A stretch of 64,000 nt of DNA from Mycolicibacterium litorale (GTDB taxonomy: Bacteria > Actinomycetota > Actinomycetes > Mycobacteriales > Mycobacteriaceae), in contig NZ_AP022586.1 in NCBI RefSeq assembly GCF_010731695.1, forward strand, positions 2,852,001-2,916,000. The letters run 5' to 3'. This document shows positions 1 to 7,209 of this stretch, one piece after another. The notes under the pieces were generated by a model that saw nothing but the letters and a program-made list of their open reading frames with translations, was not told where the DNA came from and ran no database searches. How positions within the stretch are numbered: position 1 is the first letter of the stretch; each line of letters starts with the position of its first letter. The translations under genes and the position numbers were made by a program.

Positions 1-237
1 AGTTGCGGAGCCAGCCAGCTAGCCGAAGTACGGCACTGCGCGAACCCCCGACCGATCGATTCGGAACTGTGAGCTCAGACGTGTTCCGGAGACTGCTTGT
101 TCTTGCTGCTCGCTGGTGGTATGAGCTCCGGGCTGATTCGTCCTCGGACTGGCCGGATCCGGTCGATTCTTGGTCTTGATCGCCGAACAAACGGAGACCG
201 CGTCTGCGCTTCGGGCTGGTGTAGGCGACGCTAGGCG
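1..237. other. No gene seen; left edge of the integrated element
   Basis: No open frame with a convincing start, codon pattern or recognisable protein is present. The stretch lies downstream of the DUF6527 gene and belongs to the element whose left end is beyond the window. No copy of the tRNA-fMet 3' end, which would mark the other attachment site, was found here. Confidence 0.5.
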
Positions 238-636
238 CTAGCCTCGGAACCGTCGCCAGATTCGCGCCCACCGATTGAGTCGCGCATTCTGAGTTGCCGC
301 CCGCTGCGCCGCGGTTGCTCGTTGATCGGCCGATTGCGCTCGGGCGGTCTGAGTGGCGTCGAGCTTCTTGTGCCACTCGACTTGCCCCCGAGTGATGAAG
401 TAGTGAGATTTGCACGGCAGCCCCGTGGCTGCGATCGACGGCTTCAGTGACACCTCTCCGTCAAAAATGATCTTGTATCGGGCAGGGGACAGCTTGGTGA
501 CCACCTCCCGACCGCAGCCGCAGGGACATATGTGCCCAGCGGTCGAATAGGCGGTCGAGATGTAGAGAACCCCCGGAGCCATCGACGCCGGGAAGGAGTC
601 AACGAAGTGCGCAGTGTAATGATCGATAAGCCTCAT
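238..636 (-). CDS. DUF6527 family protein (BubE-like, Ubl-system peptidase)
   Basis: 132 aa. The family signature is clear: a GVLYIS segment near residue 22, then HICPCGCG (about 35-42), then FDGEVSLKPS (about 58-67) and PCKSHYFI (about 74-81). In this family these Cys, Asp, Ser and His residues are strongly conserved. DUF6527 genes are known as partners of multiubiquitin-type Ubl and ThiF genes (the 6E/Bub operons), where the protein is thought to process or deconjugate the Ubl. The C-terminal 45 residues are Ala/Arg/Gln-rich and look like a helical tail. The start codon shares ATGA with the stop of the E1-like gene, so translation is coupled. It is the last gene of the three-gene operon. 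Family assignment is strong; peptidase activity is inferred from the family. Confidence 0.85.
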   Translation of the reverse strand: MRLIDHYTAHFVDSFPASMAPGVLYISTAYSTAGHICPCGCGREVVTKLSPARYKIIFDGEVSLKPSIAATGLPCKSHYFITRGQVEWHKKLDATQTARAQSADQRATAAQRAATQNARLNRWARIWRRFRG

Positions 637-1799
637 TCGATGTCTTCATTACGCAGCTCGTTGAGGAACAACTTGTACACGCTCTGGTTATATGGCGTGT
701 GCGTCGCGTAGAAGCCGATGTAACGCTTCCACCGGATGACCGCGAGTGTTGCGTTCAGCGCGTTAAGCTCGGCGACTTGGATGTTGCTGTTGTAGTCATC
801 CTCGCCTGGCGGAAGCGCAGGCTTCGTCGGCAGTGTCATCTCGTCGCCCGGCAGGTATGCGGTGACCTTGGCCATGCCCGTAAGACCGCCCTCGCCTTCG
901 CGAACGCTCATCCCGACGTCGATGAACGGTATTCCCCGGTCTCGGAGCGAGCGCATGATCTCCGGTCTCGCCTCAGCGTCGGCAGCGGCAAGAAATACGA
1001 AGGTTGCACCTTCGAGGAGGTTCAGGTTGTCGGCTGTCAGTGCGACGGGGTGGGCCGTGATCCCCGCGTGCATCCGGGAATATTCACGTGCGAAGTATTC
1101 AGCCTTGTTGTGTTTAGCCTCAAGTTCGTCATGCGCTACAGCGCCGGGGGCGCGGAACGCGTTGTGCGTCTCGAGTTGGTCACCGTCGATCAGGATGATC
1201 CGGTCGACCCAGGTCTTCGCGACGTGATCCAGGATGTAGCTCCCAGTGCCGCCGACACCCACGATGGCAATCGTGTGGCCCCGGAAGAGGTTGCTGAAAT
1301 TCGCTAACCCTGCGCGGGTCGTGTTGGTATCCGCGTAGACCAGAGGCAGATCATCCGGCACGACTTGAAACGAGCCGCACGGTTTAGCGCGGACCGAAGC
1401 GTCGATCTGTCGGGCCGCATTAAGCAGGATGTGCGCGTAGTGCTGAATCTTTGCGTGTAGGTCGGTATAGGCGCCGCTGGGGGGCTTGAACGACAACATG
1501 TAGTCAGCCGCCTCGCCATTCCCGAAACCGCGCCCTTGGCCTCCACTTCCGAGCGGCTGACCTAGCCCGTCGCGCGGTTCCTCGCCGGCGAACCATATCC
1601 GGTGATCACCACTCGCATCGTTGACCACGCCGCCGGAGTAGGTCACCGGCAGAACGAGGCGGCCGTCCTTGCGGAGCCCGGAGGGTGCGGCGTACGGCAA
1701 CTGGCGCACGACGAGGTGGCCGCTTGCGAGCACCATGTCGTAGCCGTCGGCCACCAACCGAGCGACCTGCTCGTCAGGAGCGGTTGGCGGGTTCGACAT
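633..1799 (-). CDS. E1-like ThiF-family Ubl-activating protein (Bub-type)
   Basis: 388 aa. Residues 1-about 165 form the extra N-terminal domain typical of ThiF proteins in multiubiquitin operons (DUF6791-like as I recall it); no separate E2 gene is present. Residues about 174-388 are the adenylation domain: nucleotide loop IVGVGGTG (179-186), LIDGD (204-207 region), N213 and R216, K229/K232, then IPFIDVGMS (about 290-298). The only cysteine in the whole protein is C141, in the linker, so the adenylation domain has no canonical thioester cysteine. A longer frame extends upstream to 2015, but the start at 1799 is chosen because AAGGAGG (minus strand, 1818-1812) lies about 12 bases before it and the upstream frame is the shadow of the Ubl gene. 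It overlaps the Ubl gene by 26 bases and the DUF6527 gene by 4. Proposed role: adenylates the Ubl C-terminus for conjugation to targets. Confidence 0.85.
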   Translation of the reverse strand: MSNPPTAPDEQVARLVADGYDMVLASGHLVVRQLPYAAPSGLRKDGRLVLPVTYSGGVVNDASGDHRIWFAGEEPRDGLGQPLGSGGQGRGFGNGEAADYMLSFKPPSGAYTDLHAKIQHYAHILLNAARQIDASVRAKPCGSFQVVPDDLPLVYADTNTTRAGLANFSNLFRGHTIAIVGVGGTGSYILDHVAKTWVDRIILIDGDQLETHNAFRAPGAVAHDELEAKHNKAEYFAREYSRMHAGITAHPVALTADNLNLLEGATFVFLAAADAEARPEIMRSLRDRGIPFIDVGMSVREGEGGLTGMAKVTAYLPGDEMTLPTKPALPPGEDDYNSNIQVAELNALNATLAVIRWKRYIGFYATHTPYNQSVYKLFLNELRNEDIE

Positions 1800-2043
1800 C
1801 GAAGACCATGCCCTCCTTGACCTCAACGTTCTTCCCCGGGCGCAGTGAGTGGTCTGGCCCGTGGCCGCGGCTGTACTCGACGAGCGTTCCCGCCGGGTCA
1901 TAGGGCTGACCAGGGAAGGCGAGTTCAACAACCTGCTCGAAGCTGATCTTCTTCTCGGTCCACGACACCTCCCTGGTGTTGACGATGATCTTGAAGATCT
2001 TCGGTTTGTTCGCAACCGCGTCCGCAGCAGTCATGGTCTTCAT
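1774..2043 (-). CDS. Ubiquitin-like protein (multiubiquitin-domain family, single Ubl)
   Basis: 89 aa, one beta-grasp domain. Matches the multiubiquitin family pattern: FKIIVNTREVSW near residue 17, a KKISFEQVVELAF helix start, a YDP turn, a VEYSRG strand, then VEVKEGMVFDV near the end. The tail reads EPANRS, equivalent to the TDKS-like tail of this family; there is no terminal Gly-Gly. Many relatives carry two or three Ubl repeats; this one has only one. The start at 2043 is preceded by GGAG about 7 bases upstream; an in-frame ATG at 2034 is the alternative, and the frame is open further upstream. First gene of the operon, overlapping the E1-like gene. Inferred role: the modifier attached to target proteins by the adjacent E1-like enzyme. 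Confidence 0.85.
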   Translation of the reverse strand: MKTMTAADAVANKPKIFKIIVNTREVSWTEKKISFEQVVELAFPGQPYDPAGTLVEYSRGHGPDHSLRPGKNVEVKEGMVFDVEPANRS

Positions 2044-2140
2044 CCAATCTCCGGGCACTCCGGGTCGGTGTTGTCTCAGATTCGCAACGCTGTTTCGACT
2101 GTAGGACACTGCGCGTCAACTTTCAAGCAGTGCACCGACA

Positions 2141-2155
2141 ATGCAACACTTGCAT
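2141..2155. promoter_or_regulatory. Candidate operator palindrome between Ubl operon and XRE/ImmA genes
   Basis: Perfect inverted repeat ATGCAA-CAC-TTGCAT (6-3-6) in the 145-base divergent intergenic region, 98 bases before the Ubl start and 34 before the XRE start. A dimeric XRE repressor is the obvious candidate to bind it. A second, looser inverted repeat, CACTGC (2107-2112) with GCAGTG (2127-2132), lies beside it. Binding is inferred. Confidence 0.6.
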
Positions 2156-2188
2156 AGGTCAGGGACAATTCGAGCGCGAGAGGACCGC

Positions 2189-2566
2189 ATGGCGAGAACA
2201 AAGATAGACACGGCAGGGCTCTACGCAGCCCTCGATGCCGAGCGCATTGCGCGGGGCTGGTCTTGGCGCCAACTAGCGAAGGAGATCGGCACCAGCCCGT
2301 CCTTACTGTCGCGCATCGGCAACGAGCAGCGCCCCGACGCCGACGGCTTCGCAACGCTGGTGCGCTGGCTCAAGATGCCCGCCGAGACCTTCATGATCGA
2401 TGCAGATAGGCCGACCAGCAGTCAGTCCGAGCCAGATCTTGTTACCCAGCTTGCGCCGCTGTTGCGGGCGCGCCAGGACCTAGACGCGAAGGACGTGGCT
2501 TACCTTGAAGAGGTCATTCGAGCGACCGTGAAGCACATGCATGCATCCCGGGAGGATCCGGCGTGA
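2189..2566 (+). CDS. XRE-family HTH repressor (CapH-like)
   Basis: 125 aa. Residues about 7-62 are a helix-turn-helix of the XRE type: ALDAERIARGWSWRQLAKEIG, then TSPSLLSRI as recognition helix. The rest is a linker and a predicted helical dimerisation tail (about 80-118). The start at 2189 is preceded by GAGAGGA (2178-2184); an upstream in-frame ATG at 2141 lies inside the palindrome and is unlikely. It overlaps the ImmA/IrrE gene by GTGA. XRE-ImmA pairs are known switches (for example ImmR-ImmA, DdrO-IrrE, and CapH-CapP of CBASS operons) in which the protease cuts the repressor after DNA damage. Position and divergent orientation suggest that it controls the Ubl operon and its own gene. Confidence 0.8.
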   Translation: MARTKIDTAGLYAALDAERIARGWSWRQLAKEIGTSPSLLSRIGNEQRPDADGFATLVRWLKMPAETFMIDADRPTSSQSEPDLVTQLAPLLRARQDLDAKDVAYLEEVIRATVKHMHASREDPA

Positions 2567-3144
2567 CCGGCAAGCGCACCATCAATAAGGCAGCCTGCAA
2601 ACGGCTGGCCGGTGAAGTACGCACCGAACTGGGGCTAGACACCATGCAGGCGCTCGATCCATGGCAACTGGCGGAGCTCTACGGTGTGCGAGTTCTTGCC
2701 CTTGGGTCGCTGCCGCTCGACCAGGCAGTCCGGGATCACTTTCACAACGTTCGCCCGCACGCATTCTCGGGCGCCCTGCTCCCGCACCGCAACGGTGCGA
2801 TTATCATCGAGAACGACGCACACCCCCTCGCGCGCCGACGCTCGACGATGAGCCATGAGATGGCGCACGTCATCGGCGAACACAAGTTCGACACCAGCCT
2901 GGTGAACGAGCGCGGCTGCCGTACGGCGGACAGGCTTCAGGAGGACGAGGCTGCCGAAATCTCGGCCGAACTTTTGGTTCCCTCAGACGCGGCCCGCCGG
3001 CTCGCGCGCCAGAAGGCGTCCGACGACGAGGTGGCGCTGCGCTTCGGTGTTTCCATCGAGCTCGCTCGTTGGCGCATGAATGCTACCGGCGCCCGCATCA
3101 TCGCGCGGCGAGCGGCCAATTATCGTCGCGCATCCGGTAGTTGA
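2563..3144 (+). CDS. ImmA/IrrE-family metallopeptidase (CapP-like)
   Basis: 193 aa, GTG start after GGAGGA (2551-2556). Zinc site: SHEMAHVIGEH with H98, E99 and H102, and a downstream EDEAAEISAELLVP block supplying the third ligand (probably E129). This is the normal ImmA/IrrE layout. Translation is coupled to the XRE gene. By family precedent it would cleave the partner repressor when DNA damage or single-stranded DNA is sensed, de-repressing the Ubl operon. No separate sensor domain is visible. The zincin assignment is strong; the substrate is inferred from gene pairing. Confidence 0.85.
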   Translation: MTGKRTINKAACKRLAGEVRTELGLDTMQALDPWQLAELYGVRVLALGSLPLDQAVRDHFHNVRPHAFSGALLPHRNGAIIIENDAHPLARRRSTMSHEMAHVIGEHKFDTSLVNERGCRTADRLQEDEAAEISAELLVPSDAARRLARQKASDDEVALRFGVSIELARWRMNATGARIIARRAANYRRASGS

Positions 3145-3760
3145 TGTCTCGTGGTCGTAGCGAGACTCACGGCGAACGTGACCACCAGGCAGCTCCCGGA
3201 CATGGGTCACGCCGAAGAACCCGCCCAGATCGCAAAACTATTAGTTCGGCGCCGATAACCGCAGCGAGTTAGAAAACGGCTGGTCTGTACCCATAAACCC
3301 TGCGGCACAATGCCTTCCGGGCATTCGACGCGTACCTAGGAGGATTACCCCAACCTGTCGATTCCGGCTCATTCTGGGTGCGTGAATGGCAAGTGAAATT
3401 CGCTCGTCCAACACTACTGGCGACGGCTGCTGCGTAACCGTCAACGCGGGCAAGCGCGTCGGCCCGCCACCTCACGAGGTCTTGGCGAGCCGACCTTTGC
3501 TCACGTATGAGGCGGGGCGGCGCAGTGCCAACGACTCCCCAGCTCGTCGGCCTTTTAGCTTGTTTGGGCGCGGCGACCCATAGTTTGGTTCGCGCGGGCA
3601 GCGGAAATCCGTCCAACACTGCATTACAGAGCACCGGTAGTAGGACCTGCCATCGCTGGCGGCGGGGTGTTCGGAGCCGCGCCTTACTAGGCGCACCGTC
3701 GCAGGAGCCGAGTTCGCTGCCGGGCAGGTTTCGTGGGCCGAGGAAAACGACACTCTGCAA
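3145..3760. other. 616 bp without a recognisable gene
   Basis: Several open frames cross this stretch on both strands (the longest 163 codons on the minus strand, 3269-3760) but none has a ribosome site plus a recognisable protein. It separates the 3' end of the ImmA gene from the 3' end of the relaxase gene, so it is a convergent junction and may hold degraded cargo. No tRNA or long hairpin was noticed. Confidence 0.5.
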
Positions 3761-6553
3761 TTAGAGTTCGATACCCTGCTCAGGACGGAGGCCGCGGGAA
3801 CGCAGGTGGAAGCGCGCGCGGGACATCGTTGCGGTCATCTGGTCAGCGAGCCGCGTCCAAACCACGTGAGCCTCTCGCAACCCCGCGATTGCAGCGCTGT
3901 GCTTGTCCATCATCTGTGCGGCGACCATTGGCAGTGCGCTCGGTTGAGTAGCCGAAGCCACTTGGTGAGCTGTGAGCGGCCGGTCGTCGCAGGCGAGAAT
4001 CTCACCAACGAGTCCTGCTGCCTCCTGGCGTGAACCCTGCACCGGTAGATGCCCACGTTCTCCGGTGCGTGACCTACCTTCCGCGGTACGCCGTTCGTAG
4101 AGGTAGGCGTTGTTGTCGCAGCGGCCACGCGTCATCGCGACGTACAGCAAGTTGCGAGTAGCGCCGTCGCTAAGCACGGCGTGTGTCGTGTCAGCAGTGA
4201 CACCTTGAGCGGAGTGGACAGTTACCGCGTAGCCCAGGCTGACATGCTCACGCAAATACTCAGATTCGAAGACCGCTCGCGCACCGTCGTCCAGCCGCTG
4301 GGCGGCCAACCGGTTCGTGGTGGGGTCGACCCCTGCGACACGCCAGCGCTGGCCGTTACGTACGGCGTCGAGGCTCGGCCGGTCGGGATTGGCGGCGCGC
4401 AGGGCGATTGTCGGATCGTTACGGCGGGTCAATATCAGATCGCCGACGGCGATGCGCTGCGCACGTACACCTACCACGGTGGAAGTCTCAGCGTCGCGGT
4501 GTTCGCGGTGCAGCCGCTGGTTGAGGGCGTCGGCCATCTCGATGGTGTCGCACACCAGCAGCGCATCTTTGCCGTCGGCGATATCGCGACGGTAAGCCGC
4601 GAGGGCGTCGGCGGCCATGGTGATCGGATCCCCGGTGTGAAGCCGACGGTGGTCGCAGTACCAGTCCACCGCGCGCCGGGCAGCGTCGGAGTCTCCGTCG
4701 CGCAGTGCCAGCGATGCTTGTCGTTCCTCTGGGTCGCGCATCCGCCACACCTCGGACAGCTCCTGCGTCCAGGGCAGGTCTTGGCAAAGTTGGGCGAACA
4801 TCCCCCCACGGGCTTTCACTGGCGCCAGCTGGTGAGCGTCACCCACCAGGACAGTCTTGGCGCCCGCGGCGGTGGTGGCGGTCAGCAGTTGGCGCAGGTC
4901 GTCGGTGCCCACCATCCCGGCCTCGTCCACGATGACGAGCGTCGACGGGGCGAGTTCTAATTCGTTGCGCTGCAACATTAGTAACCCTTTGGCGATCGTG
5001 TAACCCGTGTCGCCGGCACCTTCACGCACGGCGACGTCGACGGCCTTGCCCGTCGGTGCGAGCACCACCACCGTCCCGCCGTGGCGCCGCTTCACCGCCG
5101 CGTTGAGGGAGCGCAGCGACGTCGTCTTACCAGCCCCGGCCGGCGCCGACAACGGTTGAACAAGCCAGGGCGAGCGACCAATGTTCTCCACCGCCCGCTT
5201 CTGGTCCGGGGAAAGTCCGGCAGTGTCTTCCTCTTTGACCCACAACAGTGCGCGGTCATTGCGGGCGTCGACCAGATCGAGGACGGCCCGTTCTTCGGCG
5301 AGGATCCGATCGAGGGTGAACCGTTCGTGACCTTCACGCTGATGCGCCGCCCTAGGGGCGGTCAACCGGATTCCCACCTTGTCGACCGCGGCCTCCAACA
5401 ATTCGCGCGGCGACTGCTCGGTGTCGACAGGGAGCTGGGCGCCGACGATCTCCACCAGATCGGCCCGGGTGAACGCCGCCTTCTGGATCTTCTCCGCAGC
5501 ATCGGCCAGGCGCGCACGGTCGAACGGGGTGCGCGCGGCCGCACGCCGCGCCGCGCGCGCCGCCTCGAACGCTGCGCGGTCCAGTTGCAGGCCGCGCGCA
5601 TCGGCGCGCCACTGCTCCACCAGCTGTCCCCAGGCCAGTTCTTCGGGCTTGGTGGGCCGGGTGGCTTTCTGCGCGGCGGCGAGTTGCGCCGCCGACAAGG
5701 GCCTGTCGGCGACCTTGAGGTTGCCGGCGGCCCACTCCCGCAATGCGGTGGATCGCCGCGACCACGCGGTGATGGTGTCGCGGTCGACGCCGGCCAGCTC
5801 CGCCATCCCCGTGGATGGGTCGACCGGAGACCACTCGAACACCATGGATCGGTTGAGTTCCCGACGCAGGGTGGCTTGGTAGATGACCCCGGCGGCGCGG
5901 GCTTCGTGATACAGCGAGGTTCCGTCGATCGACACCAGCTGCCCGTCGGCGCGGGCTTGCCGGTTGGGGACGATGACGTGGGTGTGCAGATGCGGGTCCC
6001 CGCACCGGGACGTCTCGTGCTGGTAGGCCACCGCCACCAGACCGGGCAGCCGCACCAGATCCTTCTCCCCGGTCCGTGGGTTATGCACCCGCGTGTAGCC
6101 CGCGTGCGCGGCCAGATACTCCAGCGCCTCCCGTAGCGCGGTGTCATGCGCATCGGCGATCGCCTTCATCACGACGTCATCGACGCGCAATGCCCGCACC
6201 AACGACACACTTTTCGGTGCGCAGAACGTCAGATCGAAACCGTGCACCCCGCGCTCCCCGAACGCCCGACCGCGCGCACCGCTCGGGGCGAGCCCGTCAT
6301 CGAGCCAGCGCGCCACGACCCCCGCGTCAGCCTCCCCGGCCGCGCGCTGGGCGTCTGTCAACCCGACCAACGTCGCTGCGGCGCGGGCGTCGCCCGCGCA
6401 CAGCCACACCGGAGTGCGGGTCTCGTGTTCGGAGTAGTACTCCCCCAGCCCGCCGCCCGACCGGTTGCGATCTGTGGACGCGCGCTCGGCCGCCTGGGCG
6501 GTGTCGATGTAGTAGTTGATCGACCACCGCTTCAACTTGGCGATCGTCAACAT
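3761..6553 (-). CDS. MobF (TraA/TrwC-type) relaxase-helicase
   Basis: 930 aa. N-terminal relaxase: tandem tyrosines Y14-Y15 in SINYYID, and the metal-binding histidine cluster H188, H190, H192 in DPHLHTHVIVPN. C-terminal RecD/TraI-type helicase: Walker A APAGAGKT (about 470-477), then VIVDEAGMV (Walker B), LVGDAHQLAP and a C-terminal AMTRGR motif. The start at 6553 follows a strong GGAGGGG; the frame stays open for 57 codons upstream, but family members begin with MLTI. It would nick oriT and unwind the strand during conjugation. No type IV secretion gene is in the window, so the element looks mobilizable rather than self-transmissible, at least in the visible part. The gene is intact. Confidence 0.92.
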   Translation of the reverse strand: MLTIAKLKRWSINYYIDTAQAAERASTDRNRSGGGLGEYYSEHETRTPVWLCAGDARAAATLVGLTDAQRAAGEADAGVVARWLDDGLAPSGARGRAFGERGVHGFDLTFCAPKSVSLVRALRVDDVVMKAIADAHDTALREALEYLAAHAGYTRVHNPRTGEKDLVRLPGLVAVAYQHETSRCGDPHLHTHVIVPNRQARADGQLVSIDGTSLYHEARAAGVIYQATLRRELNRSMVFEWSPVDPSTGMAELAGVDRDTITAWSRRSTALREWAAGNLKVADRPLSAAQLAAAQKATRPTKPEELAWGQLVEQWRADARGLQLDRAAFEAARAARRAAARTPFDRARLADAAEKIQKAAFTRADLVEIVGAQLPVDTEQSPRELLEAAVDKVGIRLTAPRAAHQREGHERFTLDRILAEERAVLDLVDARNDRALLWVKEEDTAGLSPDQKRAVENIGRSPWLVQPLSAPAGAGKTTSLRSLNAAVKRRHGGTVVVLAPTGKAVDVAVREGAGDTGYTIAKGLLMLQRNELELAPSTLVIVDEAGMVGTDDLRQLLTATTAAGAKTVLVGDAHQLAPVKARGGMFAQLCQDLPWTQELSEVWRMRDPEERQASLALRDGDSDAARRAVDWYCDHRRLHTGDPITMAADALAAYRRDIADGKDALLVCDTIEMADALNQRLHREHRDAETSTVVGVRAQRIAVGDLILTRRNDPTIALRAANPDRPSLDAVRNGQRWRVAGVDPTTNRLAAQRLDDGARAVFESEYLREHVSLGYAVTVHSAQGVTADTTHAVLSDGATRNLLYVAMTRGRCDNNAYLYERRTAEGRSRTGERGHLPVQGSRQEAAGLVGEILACDDRPLTAHQVASATQPSALPMVAAQMMDKHSAAIAGLREAHVVWTRLADQMTATMSRARFHLRSRGLRPEQGIEL

Positions 6554-7029
6554 GGTCTCGCCCCTCCAGCTGGCGCCTGGGGCACGTGCTGCGCCACAGC
6601 CATTCTCGCACCGTTGTGCAAATGTGCCATGCAGAAAGTGGGGGTGTCGGGGATGTGAGACGAAATGGAGAACCTGGGATAAGGGTAAGGGAGGCAGCGT
6701 GTTTGGAGACGCAACGGTATGCATGTGGATGCGTTTGACTGGAAAGGGAGGCGAAGGCGGCAGAGGGGAGATAGTGTGGCGTTAAATCCGGAGGTGTGAA
6801 ACAGGTTGCGACATAGCGCACTCCGCGACTCATCGCGAGGCGATGCGCGAAAACTGTGCACAAACCTGTCGGTACCGCGAATTACAGTGATGTTGGGTGC
6901 GCGATGAACCTCAGCGCAGCCGAGCAGAACAGTCCGCGACGTGCCGTCGCGGCGACAATTCCACACACGCGCTGCAGCACGTCGCACGAGCCGTAGCCCA
7001 CACAACTCCAGTGGAGGGTGGTGATCAAA
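6554..7029. other. 476 bp gene-free region, candidate oriT and excisionase promoter region
   Basis: It lies between the divergent relaxase and excisionase-like genes, the usual place for oriT. The plus strand from about 6620 to 6780 is strikingly purine-rich (GGGATAAGGGTAAGGGAGG and similar). A perfect 6-3-6 inverted repeat, CATCGC-GAG-GCGATG, lies at 6831-6845. No conserved nic sequence was recognised, so the oriT call is positional. Confidence 0.35.
6831..6845. repeat. Perfect inverted repeat upstream of xis/int
   Basis: CATCGC-GAG-GCGATG, 185 bases before the excisionase-like start and 278 before the relaxase start. It could be a relaxase-recognised hairpin or an operator. Confidence 0.45.
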
Positions 7030-7209
7030 ATGGAAGACAACCCGTTCAAGGGACTCCCCCTCCTGCTCTCCGTGCCGCACGCCGCGCAGCTGCTGGGGAT
7101 CAGCCGAGCAGCGGCGTATCGCCTCGTGAACTCCGGCGAGCTGCCGGTTCGCCGGCTGGGCGGCCGCGTCTATGTCGTGACCTCAGGTCTCCGTGAGCTC
7201 GCGTCATGA
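7030..7209 (+). CDS. Excisionase-like small HTH protein
   Basis: 59 aa from ATG 7030. GGAGGG at 7013-7018 favours this start, though GTG at 7021 is in frame. Residues about 12-45 (SVPHAAQLLGISRAAAYRLV, then GELPVRRLGGRVYV) are the winged HTH of the AlpA/excisionase type found before actinobacterial integrases. The stop overlaps the integrase start by ATGA. It probably bends the attachment-site DNA and steers the integrase towards excision, and may also repress transcription. Confidence 0.75.
   Translation: MEDNPFKGLPLLLSVPHAAQLLGISRAAAYRLVNSGELPVRRLGGRVYVVTSGLRELAS

Noticed and set aside
1800..2015. 72-residue N-terminal extension of the E1-like frame
   Set aside because: It is the shadow of the Ubl gene, Arg/Ser-rich and unlike the family; the strong AAGGAGG before 1799 marks the real start.
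238..3144. Type II CBASS operon (E1/E2 plus CapH/CapP)
   Set aside because: No CD-NTase, effector or JAB peptidase gene is present; the Ubl and DUF6527 genes fit a Bub/6E system instead.
6897..7196. 99-codon frame overlapping the xis gene
   Set aside because: Out of frame with the clear HTH protein; composition is that of a shadow frame.
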